From: an uncultured Pseudanabaenaceae cyanobacterium
GTDB lineage: Bacteria; Cyanobacteriota; Cyanobacteriia; PCC-9006; JAAUQQ01
Direction of reading: 5' to 3'
Length of the DNA stretch: 8,225 nt
Assembly: GCA_938015405.1 (NCBI GenBank)
Contig: CALLPZ010000172.1
Span: 1-8,225 of the forward strand
Shown here: piece by piece, positions 1-6,664 of the stretch
Numbering within the stretch: position 1 is the stretch's first letter
How the letters are laid out: each line of letters begins with the position of its first letter
Translations under genes and position numbers: made by a program
The notes under the pieces: model-generated
What the model was told of the DNA's origin: nothing
What the model saw: only the letters and a program-made list of their open reading frames with translations
Databases searched by the model: none

Positions 1-544
1 TGAGCTCAGGACTCCTGTTTCTGTCGACAAGTTTCGCTTCCTAATGGGCCACTGCAGCAGTTGGTAAAGTGCCTGCGAGAGCTGGTTTGATCCAGATATT
101 TCGCTGGTGCTTTCACCCGGTGAGTCTCGCAATGTTATGGAGAACTGAGCCTGAAAACGCTTGATTAGAAGGAATTGGAGCTGATGCTAAGCCGAATTCC
201 CAAACAACCTTAGAGAGGAATTGTTGCCTAGTCAGGATTGGCTGACATTGGAGCCCTACGAATAAAGGGTCGTCATGGTGACTGAACTGAGTAATGACAT
301 TCCTGAAGAGAGCGAGTGCTCAGCCCTATATGAAATTTGAGTTAGATCGCTTTGGGAGAGGCGGCAGAGTTGGGGCATGCGGTCAGTCCGCTGCTGAAGT
401 TATGGATGAGGGCATTGGGTCTTCTCGGCGAAGCTTTTTGCCTGTTTGGGATAGAGAGCTTCACTTCTGCGGTTGGATCTGCGCAAACATCACTTTTGCC
501 AGTTCCTTTTCTATTTCGTTCTAGGTCTGGGAGCTTGCGTTTCC
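1..544. other. Region without a supportable gene, 3' of hisF
   Basis: No coding region can be supported here. The open frames on either strand are short, lack a ribosome binding site and resemble no family I know. The longest run into the end of hisF on the opposite strand. A frame open from the left edge stops at 67 and another at 88-90, so the tail of an upstream gene cannot be excluded. A 22-codon frame at 275-340 has an ATG but no clear Shine-Dalgarno. Several small inverted repeats are visible: 7-bp arms at about 75-81/126-132 enclosing two smaller hairpins, arms 171-176/195-200, and a 5-bp stem at 231-246. No tRNA, tmRNA, RNase P RNA, SRP RNA or group II intron signature was recognised. 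It may be an untranslated region, a decayed gene or an unrecognised RNA. Confidence 0.5.
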
Positions 545-1318
545 CTAAGCGTTCTGCCGAACTGCCACATTGTTGTCCTGGAGATGCTGCTTAATTTGCC
601 CCACTGATAACTGGCCGTAGTGAAGTAGTGAAGCCAGCAAGGCAGCTTCGGCTTTTCCACTCGTGAGTGCTTCTTCTATATGCTCGCAGGTGCCAGCTCC
701 CCCTGAGGCGATGACGGGGATTTCCACTTGTTCCGCAATGGTTCGAGTCAGTTCTAGGTCATAGCCGGCCTGGGTCCCATCGGCATCCATGCTGGTGATG
801 AGCAGTTCCCCGGCACCGCGCTTGGCGACTTCTTTGGCCCAGGTCACAGCATCCAAGCCCGTGTTCTCTCGGCCTCCGCGAACGAAGATGTCCCAGCCTG
901 GATTGTCGGTATCGGTGCGGCGGCGAGCATCCATAGCCACCACAATGCATTGATTGCCGAAGCGATCGCTGGCTCGATCAATCAAACTGGGATCCTTCAC
1001 CGCTGCAGAATTAAGGCTGATCTTGTCTGCACCCGCCCGCAGAAGATTTTTGATCGTCTCTAGGTCACGGATGCCTCCGCCTACGGTTAGGGGGATAAAA
1101 ACCTGTTCTGCTGTGCGATACACCACATCAAAAATGATGCCTCGCTCCTCATGGGTGGCCGTAATATCGAGGAAAACGAGCTCATCCGCCCCAGCCTGGT
1201 TGTAGGTTTGGGCCAATTCAACTGGGTCACCTGCATCGCGGAGATTGACAAAATTGACGCCTTTAACAACACGTCCCGCTTTGACGTCTAGGCAGGGCAC
1301 AATGCGCTTCGCAAGCAT
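545..1318 (-). CDS. hisF: Imidazole glycerol phosphate synthase, cyclase subunit HisF
   Basis: HisF is the cyclase half of cytoplasmic IGP synthase. With ammonia from the HisH glutaminase it converts PRFAR to imidazole glycerol phosphate (histidine pathway) and AICAR (returned to purine synthesis). The 257-residue length is normal for this single-domain TIM barrel. The N-terminal RIVPCLDVKAGRVVKGVNF signature carries catalytic Asp11. The second catalytic acid is Asp130 in VVAMDARR. The phosphate-binding loops TVGGGIRD (about 78-85) and ASGGAGT (about 204-210) and the SMDADGT strand (about 176-182) are intact. The ATG at 1318 is preceded by AAGGAA (1326-1331), seven bases away. It stands alone, divergent from petP; hisH and other his genes are not in the window, as is common in cyanobacteria where his genes are scattered. 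No clear terminator follows the TAG stop. Confidence 0.97.
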   Translation of the reverse strand: MLAKRIVPCLDVKAGRVVKGVNFVNLRDAGDPVELAQTYNQAGADELVFLDITATHEERGIIFDVVYRTAEQVFIPLTVGGGIRDLETIKNLLRAGADKISLNSAAVKDPSLIDRASDRFGNQCIVVAMDARRRTDTDNPGWDIFVRGGRENTGLDAVTWAKEVAKRGAGELLITSMDADGTQAGYDLELTRTIAEQVEIPVIASGGAGTCEHIEEALTSGKAEAALLASLLHYGQLSVGQIKQHLQDNNVAVRQNA

Positions 1319-1450
1319 GGGGAGTTTCCTTATCTTTTCCGTGGGGTCTGAGGTGGGGCCTTCCGAGGGGCTAAATGGCTGATAAGCTGAGGACTGGATT
1401 TTGTTGCTTCACTTAACTTTTCAATTCTTAATTTAGGAGCCGGAATAGCG
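1319..1450. promoter_or_regulatory. Divergent intergenic region between hisF and petP
   Basis: These 132 bases separate two divergent start codons, so promoters for both genes are expected here. An AT-rich stretch lies at about 1401-1433, just before petP. I could not find a well-spaced pair of -35 and -10 hexamers on either strand, so no promoter is placed. The petP ribosome binding site AGGAG is at 1435-1439 and the hisF one, AAGGAA on the minus strand, at 1326-1331. Confidence 0.35.
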
Positions 1451-1648
1451 ATGGAAATTGGCCAAAAGGTAAGAGTTCAGCGCGTTCGCGATCGCATCCC
1501 CGCGGACATCGTCAGTAAGTTGAAGCAAAACCCCGTCGGTGTCATCCAAGGCTATCGCGTTGTGGACGGCAAGGGTATTGGCTTGGTGGTTAAGTTTGAC
1601 GAGACCTTCAGCACCTGGTTCTTCGAAGATGAGCTTCAGGCTGCCTAA
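1451..1648 (+). CDS. petP: DUF2862 family protein, probable cytochrome b6f subunit PetP
   Basis: This 65-residue protein matches the small cyanobacterial DUF2862 family by recall: MEIGQKVRVQRVRDRI at the N-terminus, a central GVIQGYRVVDGKGIGLVVKFD and a C-terminal TWFFEDEL. A family member, PetP (Ssr2998 in Synechocystis), is described as a peripheral cytoplasmic-side subunit of cytochrome b6f with an SH3 fold, affecting electron flow. No membrane segment or signal peptide is visible, which fits. The ATG at 1451 follows AGGAG (1435-1439) at an 11-base spacing. The gene appears monocistronic: it is divergent from hisF and closed by a strong terminator at 1716-1764. No other b6f gene is nearby. 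The family assignment is firmer than the PetP name, because cyanobacteria can carry several DUF2862 paralogues. Confidence 0.72.
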   Translation: MEIGQKVRVQRVRDRIPADIVSKLKQNPVGVIQGYRVVDGKGIGLVVKFDETFSTWFFEDELQAA

Positions 1649-1715
1649 GTCGCCTTGATGCTTTCTAAGGTGAGGTTGTGGGCTGGTTTCAGGACTTTAG
1701 CTTAGCCCCTTTAAT

Positions 1716-1764
1716 TTAGGGCAAGGGTTATCATCAGCGTGACCTTTGCCCTAACCTATTTTTT
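1716..1764 (+). terminator. Rho-independent terminator after petP
   Basis: The arms 1716-1730 and 1740-1754 form an uninterrupted 15-bp stem with two G-U wobbles around a 9-base loop (1731-1739). A run of six T follows at 1759-1764. It lies 67 bases after the petP stop and separates petP from get3d, which implies that get3d has its own promoter between about 1765 and 1815. Confidence 0.85.
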
Positions 1765-1828
1765 CGATGCATTGCTCTGTTCTACTGGGGCAGCCGTTTT
1801 CTCTGTTCGTCGTTAAGGACAAGGCTCC

Positions 1829-2935
1829 ATGGCACTGATTTTGACCTACCTGGGTAAGGGAGGCAGTGGCTGCACTACTGTTGCGATCGCTGCGGCAAAG
1901 CGCCTAGCCAGCCAGGGCAAACGAGCGCTGTTGGTGTCTCAAAATGCTGGACCTACGTTGGGCATCTTGCTCGGGCAAGCTATAGGGGCGACGCCGACTG
2001 ACGTGGAGAACAATTTCTATGCCTTGCAGTTCCAGTCCACGGTGCTTCTCCAGGCTGCCTGGGAGCAGCTGAAGCAGCGAGAGGCTCAGTATCTGCGAGA
2101 GCCCTTTTTTAAGAATGTCTATGGTGAGGAGCTGGGCGTTCTACCAGGCATGGATGCTGCCTTGGCCATGAATGCGGTGCGTGAGTACGCCCAAAGCGGT
2201 AACTACGACGCCATTGTCTATGACGGACGGTCTGGCATGGAGACCCTGCGTAACCTGGGCTCCTTGGAGGTCACAAGCTGGTATGTGCGTCGCTTCCGCC
2301 AGGTCATTGGTGATTCCGATGTTTATCGTGCAATCCAACCCTTTATCCAGCCGGTCTCTGCGGCGGTGCTTAACAGTGGCTGGAGTGGCCCTGAAGCCGG
2401 CAATGATGCCATGGATGAATCCCTTGGCCTTCTAGAAGAAGGTCGCAGCGCCTTGGGGAATGCTCAAAAGGCCATGGCTTATCTCGTGACGACAGGAGAT
2501 GAGCTATCCAATGCCCAGGCCCAATACTTGTGGGGCAGTGCCCAGCAAGTGGGGTTGCATGTGGGCGGTGTTTTGGTGAATTCCGGGGCGGGTAATGGAG
2601 CCGCTGGGGATGTGGGTGAGCAGTTTGCTCCCTTGCCCCTCGCGACCTTGCCCCAGCGGAATGACAGTTGGCAGGGGCTGGTGGATGCCATTCCTGACCC
2701 TGCCAATGCTGCGGCTTCCGCGCCGAGCCCCCAGAGCTTCGATGCCGCTGCCAACCAGTTGCGGGTCTTTCTGCCAGGCTTTGACAAGAGCCAAGTCAAA
2801 CTCACCCAGTACAACCAAGAAATTACCATTGAGGCTGGGGATCAGCGGCGTAATATTGTCCTGCCCCCAGCCCTCAAAGGTCGCTCTGTCTCTGGGGCAA
2901 AGTTCCAGGAACAATATCTGGTGTTGTCGTTTTAG
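1829..2935 (+). CDS. get3d: Get3d-type ArsA/Get3-like protein with C-terminal alpha-crystallin-like domain
   Basis: This 368-residue soluble protein belongs to the ArsA/Get3 branch of SIMIBI P-loop proteins. It fits Get3d, the form of photosynthetic organisms with an added C-terminal alpha-crystallin-like domain. Visible parts are the P-loop region GKGGSGCTT (9-17), the switch I equivalent LLVSQNAGPT (34-43), LPGMDAAL (105-112), comparable to the PGIDEA motif of Get3, and the Walker B/switch II-like IVYDGRSGMETLR (129-141). A Pro/Ala-rich linker (about 290-308) leads to a beta-rich tail (about 311-368). The P-loop lysine is Cys15, and Asn39 appears to replace the catalytic Asp, so ATP hydrolysis may be weak or absent. 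There is no Get3-type CxxC zinc motif. The ATG follows AAGGA (1815-1819) at nine bases. The biological client of Get3d is not settled. Its neighbour is chlG, 140 bases downstream. Confidence 0.78.
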   Translation: MALILTYLGKGGSGCTTVAIAAAKRLASQGKRALLVSQNAGPTLGILLGQAIGATPTDVENNFYALQFQSTVLLQAAWEQLKQREAQYLREPFFKNVYGEELGVLPGMDAALAMNAVREYAQSGNYDAIVYDGRSGMETLRNLGSLEVTSWYVRRFRQVIGDSDVYRAIQPFIQPVSAAVLNSGWSGPEAGNDAMDESLGLLEEGRSALGNAQKAMAYLVTTGDELSNAQAQYLWGSAQQVGLHVGGVLVNSGAGNGAAGDVGEQFAPLPLATLPQRNDSWQGLVDAIPDPANAAASAPSPQSFDAAANQLRVFLPGFDKSQVKLTQYNQEITIEAGDQRRNIVLPPALKGRSVSGAKFQEQYLVLSF

Positions 2936-2954
2936 GCATTCCCTAAGCAAATCG

Positions 2955-2982
2955 AAGGTTTGAGTGGATGTTCCTCAACCTT
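2955..2982 (+). terminator. Hairpin after get3d, possible weak terminator
   Basis: AAGGTT plus GAG (2955-2964, with one bulged T at 2961) pairs with CTCAACCTT (2974-2982) to form a nine-base-pair stem around a 9-base loop. It starts 20 bases after the get3d stop. There is no T run behind it, so it could be a weak terminator or an RNA 3'-end stabiliser rather than a full stop. If transcription passes it, get3d and chlG share a message. Confidence 0.4.
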
Positions 2983-3022
2983 GGATTCGAGACTCGCCGC
3001 GATTGTCATCCGAATTCAAATG

Positions 3023-3048
3023 GCCTGACCCTAAATCAGGCAAGCCTG
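3023..3048 (+). promoter_or_regulatory. Mutually exclusive hairpins in the chlG leader
   Basis: GCCTGA (3023-3028) pairs with TCAGGC (3036-3041) around a 7-base loop. CAGGC inside that right arm can instead pair with GCCTG (3044-3048). The two pairings compete. The element ends 28 bases before the chlG ATG and has no T run. The arms are short, so this may be chance. Confidence 0.25.
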
Positions 3049-3075
3049 CTTTCCACTTAGTTGTTTTCTTCAGCC

Positions 3076-4095
3076 ATGACTGAATCTACGCCAGATACCC
3101 CAGTAGTTCCCGATAGCACTGGAGCAGAAGATGCCGCTATGGCCGAAGAAGGCTCTAAGGCTCGTCAGCTTCTGGGTATGAAAGGAGCCCAGTCCGGTGA
3201 GACTTCGATTTGGAAGATTAGGCTTCAGCTAATGAAGCCCATTACCTGGATTCCATTAATTTGGGGCGTGGTTTGTGGGGCTGCTGCTTCGGGTAACTAC
3301 CACTGGGACTTTCGTGATCCGCTACTGGCTGCAGCCTGCATGCTGATGTCTGGGCCAATGCTTGCGGGCTACACCCAGACCATCAATGACTTTTACGATC
3401 GCGATATCGACGCCATTAACGAGCCCTATCGCCCCATTCCATCCGGCGCTATCTCGGTGCCCCAGGTGGTGACGCAGATTTTGGTGCTCCTCTTTTCTGG
3501 CATTGCGATCTCCATTGGTTTGGACCGCGCTGTAGGCCATGAATTTCCCATCATGTTGGTGCTGACATTGTTTGGCAGCTTCGTGGCCTATATCTATTCG
3601 GCACCGCCACTCAAGCTAAAGAAGAACGGCTGGGCGGGTAACTATGCCTTGGGGGCTAGCTATATTGCCTTGCCTTGGTGGGCTGGACAGGCCCTGTTTG
3701 GAACATTGGACTGGAAGATCATCGTCATAACCCTGGTCTATAGCATGGCCGGTCTGGGGATTGCGGTGGTCAATGACTTCAAAAGTGTGGATGGTGACGC
3801 CCAGTTGGGGCTGAAGTCGCTGCCCGTTATGTTTGGCATTGACAAGGCTGCTTGGATTTGTGTCGCCATGATTGATGTTTTTCAGCTAGGCATTGCAGCC
3901 TACCTGATGAGCATCCACCAGAATCTATACGCCGTTTTGCTGATTCTGCTGGTCATTCCCCAGATTACGTTTCAGGATATGTACTTTCTGCGCGATCCCC
4001 TGAATAATGATGTCAAATACCAGGCAAGTGCCCAGCCCTTCTTGGTTTTGGGCATGTTAGTCGCGGCCTTGGCCATTGGCCATACAAGCCTCTAA
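3076..4095 (+). CDS. chlG: Chlorophyll a synthase ChlG
   Basis: ChlG attaches the geranylgeranyl or phytyl tail to chlorophyllide a, the final step of chlorophyll a synthesis, in the thylakoid/plasma membrane. It is a UbiA-superfamily prenyltransferase with about eight to nine membrane helices. The two Mg-diphosphate motifs are present: NDFYDRDID (104-112) and NDFKSVDGD (233-241). Typical ChlG stretches are also seen: KIRLQLMKPITWIPLIWG, NEPYRPIPSGAIS, YSAPPLKLK and QITFQDMYFLRDPL. The ATG at 3076 gives 339 residues; an in-frame TTG at 3061 would add five residues but is less likely. No Shine-Dalgarno precedes the ATG, which is common in cyanobacteria. The first roughly 28 residues are a Pro/Glu/Ala-rich extension, somewhat longer than in Synechocystis ChlG as I recall it. 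The PBP gene follows after 33 bases and is probably co-transcribed. Confidence 0.96.
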   Translation: MTESTPDTPVVPDSTGAEDAAMAEEGSKARQLLGMKGAQSGETSIWKIRLQLMKPITWIPLIWGVVCGAAASGNYHWDFRDPLLAAACMLMSGPMLAGYTQTINDFYDRDIDAINEPYRPIPSGAISVPQVVTQILVLLFSGIAISIGLDRAVGHEFPIMLVLTLFGSFVAYIYSAPPLKLKKNGWAGNYALGASYIALPWWAGQALFGTLDWKIIVITLVYSMAGLGIAVVNDFKSVDGDAQLGLKSLPVMFGIDKAAWICVAMIDVFQLGIAAYLMSIHQNLYAVLLILLVIPQITFQDMYFLRDPLNNDVKYQASAQPFLVLGMLVAALAIGHTSL

Positions 4096-4128
4096 CTCGA
4101 TTGCTAGCTTCTGTTTTAGGAAGCTGTA

Positions 4129-6579
4129 TTGGACTCTTGGGATTCGATAGCTCAGCGGAATAGCCGCATCTCAGGCTCATTCAATGCATCTGTACGAGGG
4201 AAAGCGGTGACAAAGCCATTCGGTGGGCAAAAATCCAAGCTTGATTCTGACTCCGGTTCTGACAATGCTCAGACCCCGGGTAAGCGGGGGAGAGCGGCTC
4301 AGAAACGGGGAGGGATCCATGAGGTTCTAAGCGGTTCTTGGGCCAGGGAACGGGCTGCTCGGAAAGCAACGACGCTTTCTGAGAAGCCGCGTAAACCTGT
4401 GATTCAGCCGAAGCCTGTCAAGCTCCCTCCTGCTGTGGCTGAGTTTTTGAAGATGCGCCGTGTTCGTACATTAGCTGTGTTGCTCATTGGCGGTAGCCTC
4501 GCAGGGGGCTGGCTAATCTATGAGCGTCAAAACATTGTTGATAGTCTGCCGGATCCCACTGAGGCATTAACCTTTGCTCGCCAGGGAACGTTGACGCTTA
4601 AGTCGTCCGATGGCGTCATTCTGCAGAAGCTGGGGCCTTCTACTCGGGATAAGGTCACCATCGATAATATGCCGGACAATATTGTCCAGGCTTTTGTCGC
4701 CTCAGAGGATCGCCGTTTTTACGAACATCGTGGGGTTGATTATCAGTCGATTGCCCGCGCCGTTCGTGCCAACTTGGGTGCTGGAGGAGTGGTCGAAGGC
4801 GGCAGTACCATTACCCAGCAGTTGGCGCGCATTGCCTTTCTGAATTTAGATCAGACGTTCACGCGTAAGATTCGGGAGGCTTTGTTAGCCCAGGAGATTG
4901 AGGCGAATCTGAGCAAGGATCAGATTTTAGAACGCTATTTGAGCCTGGTTTATTTGGGCTCTGGTGCCTATGGCGTTGCGGATGCAGCTTGGATTTACTT
5001 TGGTAAGTCTGTTGATGACTTGACCCTAGGGGAAGCAGCGACGATCGCCGGTGTCCCGCCGGCTCCCAGTACCTATTCTCCGATCGAAAACCTGGATATC
5101 GCCCAGGAGCGTCGGGATATTGTGCTCCAGCGCATGGTCGCCTCGGAGTACATTACCCAGGCTGAGGCGGATGAGGCCATGTCCGAGGACTTGGCGATTA
5201 ATCCCAAGGAGCCTAAGTATTTTGATAGTCTCTCTCCTTTCTTCACGACCTACGTGAAAAAGGAGCTGGCCGAGCACCTGAGTCAGGATCAAATTGAAGC
5301 AGGTGGTTTGACGATTGAAACCAGCCTCAATTTGGAATGGCAAAAGTACGCCGCTGATATGGTGGTGGACTTTGTTCAAAACGAAGGCTATTACCAGGGC
5401 TTTGAGCAGGCTTCTTTCACGGCGGTGGACCCACGCACGGGCGATATCAAGGTCATGGTTGGCGGCGCCAACTTTAGTGATAGTGAATTTAACCGGGTAA
5501 CCCAGGCCCAGCGTCAGCCGGGTTCTACCTTTAAGACCTTTGTTTATACGGCGGCGATCGCGGCGGGCTTCTCTCCCTACAAAGGCTATAAGGATGTCCC
5601 CCTCGAAGTGGATGGCTACAAGCCGAAGAACTATGGCGGTAAGCATAGCGGCAACGTGGATATGCTCAAGGCCGTTACGTCTTCCATCAATACCGTTGCG
5701 CTGCGCACGCTGATTGATGTGGGCTATAAGCCGGTGATTAATACCGCTCGCGCCATGGGTATTGATTCCAAGATGGAGGAGACCTATTCTCTGTCCCTCG
5801 GTTCTTGGGAAGTTAACCTGCTAGAAATTACTAGCGCCTATGGCACCCTTGCGAACGAAGGCAAGCGAGTGAAGCCCCATGGCATCGTCAAGGTGATTGA
5901 TAGCAAGGGCGATGTTATTTTCGATGCCCGCAAGGAATTTACGGCCAAGAAGGTTGTGGATGAGGGAAGTGCCTCAATCATGACTTGGATGTTGGAGCAG
6001 GTCGTTTCGTCGGGTACGGGCGGCCCAGCCTACTTGAACGATCGCCAGGTGGCGGGTAAGACAGGCACCTCTGAGAAAGCACGCGACCTTTGGTTCATTG
6101 GCTATATTCCCCAGATGTCTGCGGGCGTTTGGTTGGGGAATGATGATAACTATCCCACTGGCGGAAGTAGTGGCACGGCAGCGGCACTGTGGCGCGCTGT
6201 GATGAAAGAGATTACGGCTGACATGGATGTGGAGGAGTTTCCTGCACTGCCTGATCTAAACAGTCGTAAGGGCAGTATCAAGGCAGATCCAATCCAGCCT
6301 GGAAGCTTGATCGAAGGCAAGATTGAGCCACCTAAGCCGAGATATTACGAGCCTGAGCCTGAGCCTTATTACGAAGACGACTACTACGAGCCTGAACCTT
6401 ACTACGACGATTACTACGAGCCCGAGCCATACTATGAGCCCGAGCCTTACTATGAGCCCGAGCCGTACTATGAGCCTGAGCCGTACTATGAGCCTGAGCC
6501 ATACTACGAGCCTGAGCCGTACTATGAGCCTGAGCCATACTACGAAGAGCCACCACCACCACCACCTTTGCCTGAATAA
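4129..6579 (+). CDS. Class A penicillin-binding protein (PBP1-type) with EPEPYY-repeat tail
   Basis: This bifunctional peptidoglycan synthase polymerises lipid II and cross-links the peptides. Its 816 residues comprise a basic cytoplasmic tail (1-112), one membrane anchor (about 114-131), a GT51 glycosyltransferase domain (about 155-330) with catalytic Glu193 in SEDRRF and the EGGSTITQQLAR motif (223-234), and a transpeptidase domain (about 390-700). The transpeptidase motifs are intact: S466-T-F-K469, S519-I-N521 and K644-T-G646. The periplasmic C-terminus (about 735-816) is a Glu/Pro/Tyr repeat ending in a run of six prolines. The TTG start at 4129 is preferred because AGGAAG (4118-4123) sits five bases before it. 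A GTG at 4207 after GAGGG is an alternative and would shorten the cytoplasmic tail by 26 residues. It lies 33 bases after chlG, probably in one operon. The specific PBP1 paralogue cannot be told. Confidence 0.95.
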   Translation: MDSWDSIAQRNSRISGSFNASVRGKAVTKPFGGQKSKLDSDSGSDNAQTPGKRGRAAQKRGGIHEVLSGSWARERAARKATTLSEKPRKPVIQPKPVKLPPAVAEFLKMRRVRTLAVLLIGGSLAGGWLIYERQNIVDSLPDPTEALTFARQGTLTLKSSDGVILQKLGPSTRDKVTIDNMPDNIVQAFVASEDRRFYEHRGVDYQSIARAVRANLGAGGVVEGGSTITQQLARIAFLNLDQTFTRKIREALLAQEIEANLSKDQILERYLSLVYLGSGAYGVADAAWIYFGKSVDDLTLGEAATIAGVPPAPSTYSPIENLDIAQERRDIVLQRMVASEYITQAEADEAMSEDLAINPKEPKYFDSLSPFFTTYVKKELAEHLSQDQIEAGGLTIETSLNLEWQKYAADMVVDFVQNEGYYQGFEQASFTAVDPRTGDIKVMVGGANFSDSEFNRVTQAQRQPGSTFKTFVYTAAIAAGFSPYKGYKDVPLEVDGYKPKNYGGKHSGNVDMLKAVTSSINTVALRTLIDVGYKPVINTARAMGIDSKMEETYSLSLGSWEVNLLEITSAYGTLANEGKRVKPHGIVKVIDSKGDVIFDARKEFTAKKVVDEGSASIMTWMLEQVVSSGTGGPAYLNDRQVAGKTGTSEKARDLWFIGYIPQMSAGVWLGNDDNYPTGGSSGTAAALWRAVMKEITADMDVEEFPALPDLNSRKGSIKADPIQPGSLIEGKIEPPKPRYYEPEPEPYYEDDYYEPEPYYDDYYEPEPYYEPEPYYEPEPYYEPEPYYEPEPYYEPEPYYEPEPYYEEPPPPPPLPE
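6349..6543 (+). repeat. 18-bp tandem repeat encoding EPEPYY
   Basis: Seven head-to-tail 18-bp units run from 6418 to 6543, each reading GAG-CCN-GAG-CCN-TAC-TAY (Glu-Pro-Glu-Pro-Tyr-Tyr). They are preceded at 6349-6417 by degenerate versions with EDDYY and DDYY insertions. The units differ only at third codon positions. Units 4-5 (6472-6507) and 6-7 (6508-6543) are identical over 36 bp, which points to a recent duplication by slippage or unequal recombination. The reading frame is kept throughout and into the proline run (to about 6570). Confidence 0.95.
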
Positions 6580-6613
6580 GGCATGGAGATCCCCATAGAC
6601 TGGGCGACTAACT

Positions 6614-6619
6614 TAGAAT
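6614..6619 (+). promoter_or_regulatory. Possible -10 element of psb35
   Basis: TAGAAT lies 45 bases before the psb35 ATG and resembles a sigma-70-type -10 box. No good -35 is seen 16-18 bases upstream. The predicted transcript would begin near 6626, almost at the small hairpin CGAAG/CTTCG (6630-6644), giving a short leader with a 5' stem. No terminator is visible between the PBP gene and psb35, so read-through is also possible. Confidence 0.3.
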
Positions 6620-6664
6620 GAGGTATCAGCGAAGTTAAGCTTCGTAAACAAAAAGGGGATTTTG

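Noticed and set aside
294..594. Overlapping plus-strand frames in the left flank
   Set aside because: They have weak or non-ATG starts, no Shine-Dalgarno and no family resemblance, and one runs into the antisense of hisF.
545..600. Inverted repeat GGGA/TCCC just after the hisF stop as a terminator
   Set aside because: The stem is only four bases and has no T run on the hisF strand.
2504..2950. A 148-codon minus-strand frame across the end of get3d
   Set aside because: It is antisense to a well-conserved coding region, with no ribosome site or recognisable domain.
3061..3075. TTG at 3061 as the chlG start
   Set aside because: It would add only five residues. The ATG at 3076 is a stronger start codon, and neither has a Shine-Dalgarno.
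5026..5646. A 206-codon open frame on the minus strand inside the PBP gene
   Set aside because: It lies antisense to the conserved GT51/transpeptidase coding sequence, resembles no family and is explained by codon bias of the real gene.
6418..6543. Tandem repeats considered as a CRISPR array
   Set aside because: The 18-bp units abut without spacers, are in frame and encode part of the PBP.
6332..6565. Minus-strand frame reading as Ala-Gln/Ala-His-Ser repeats
   Set aside because: It is the antisense reading of the EPEPYY tandem repeat; its periodicity simply mirrors the 18-bp unit.
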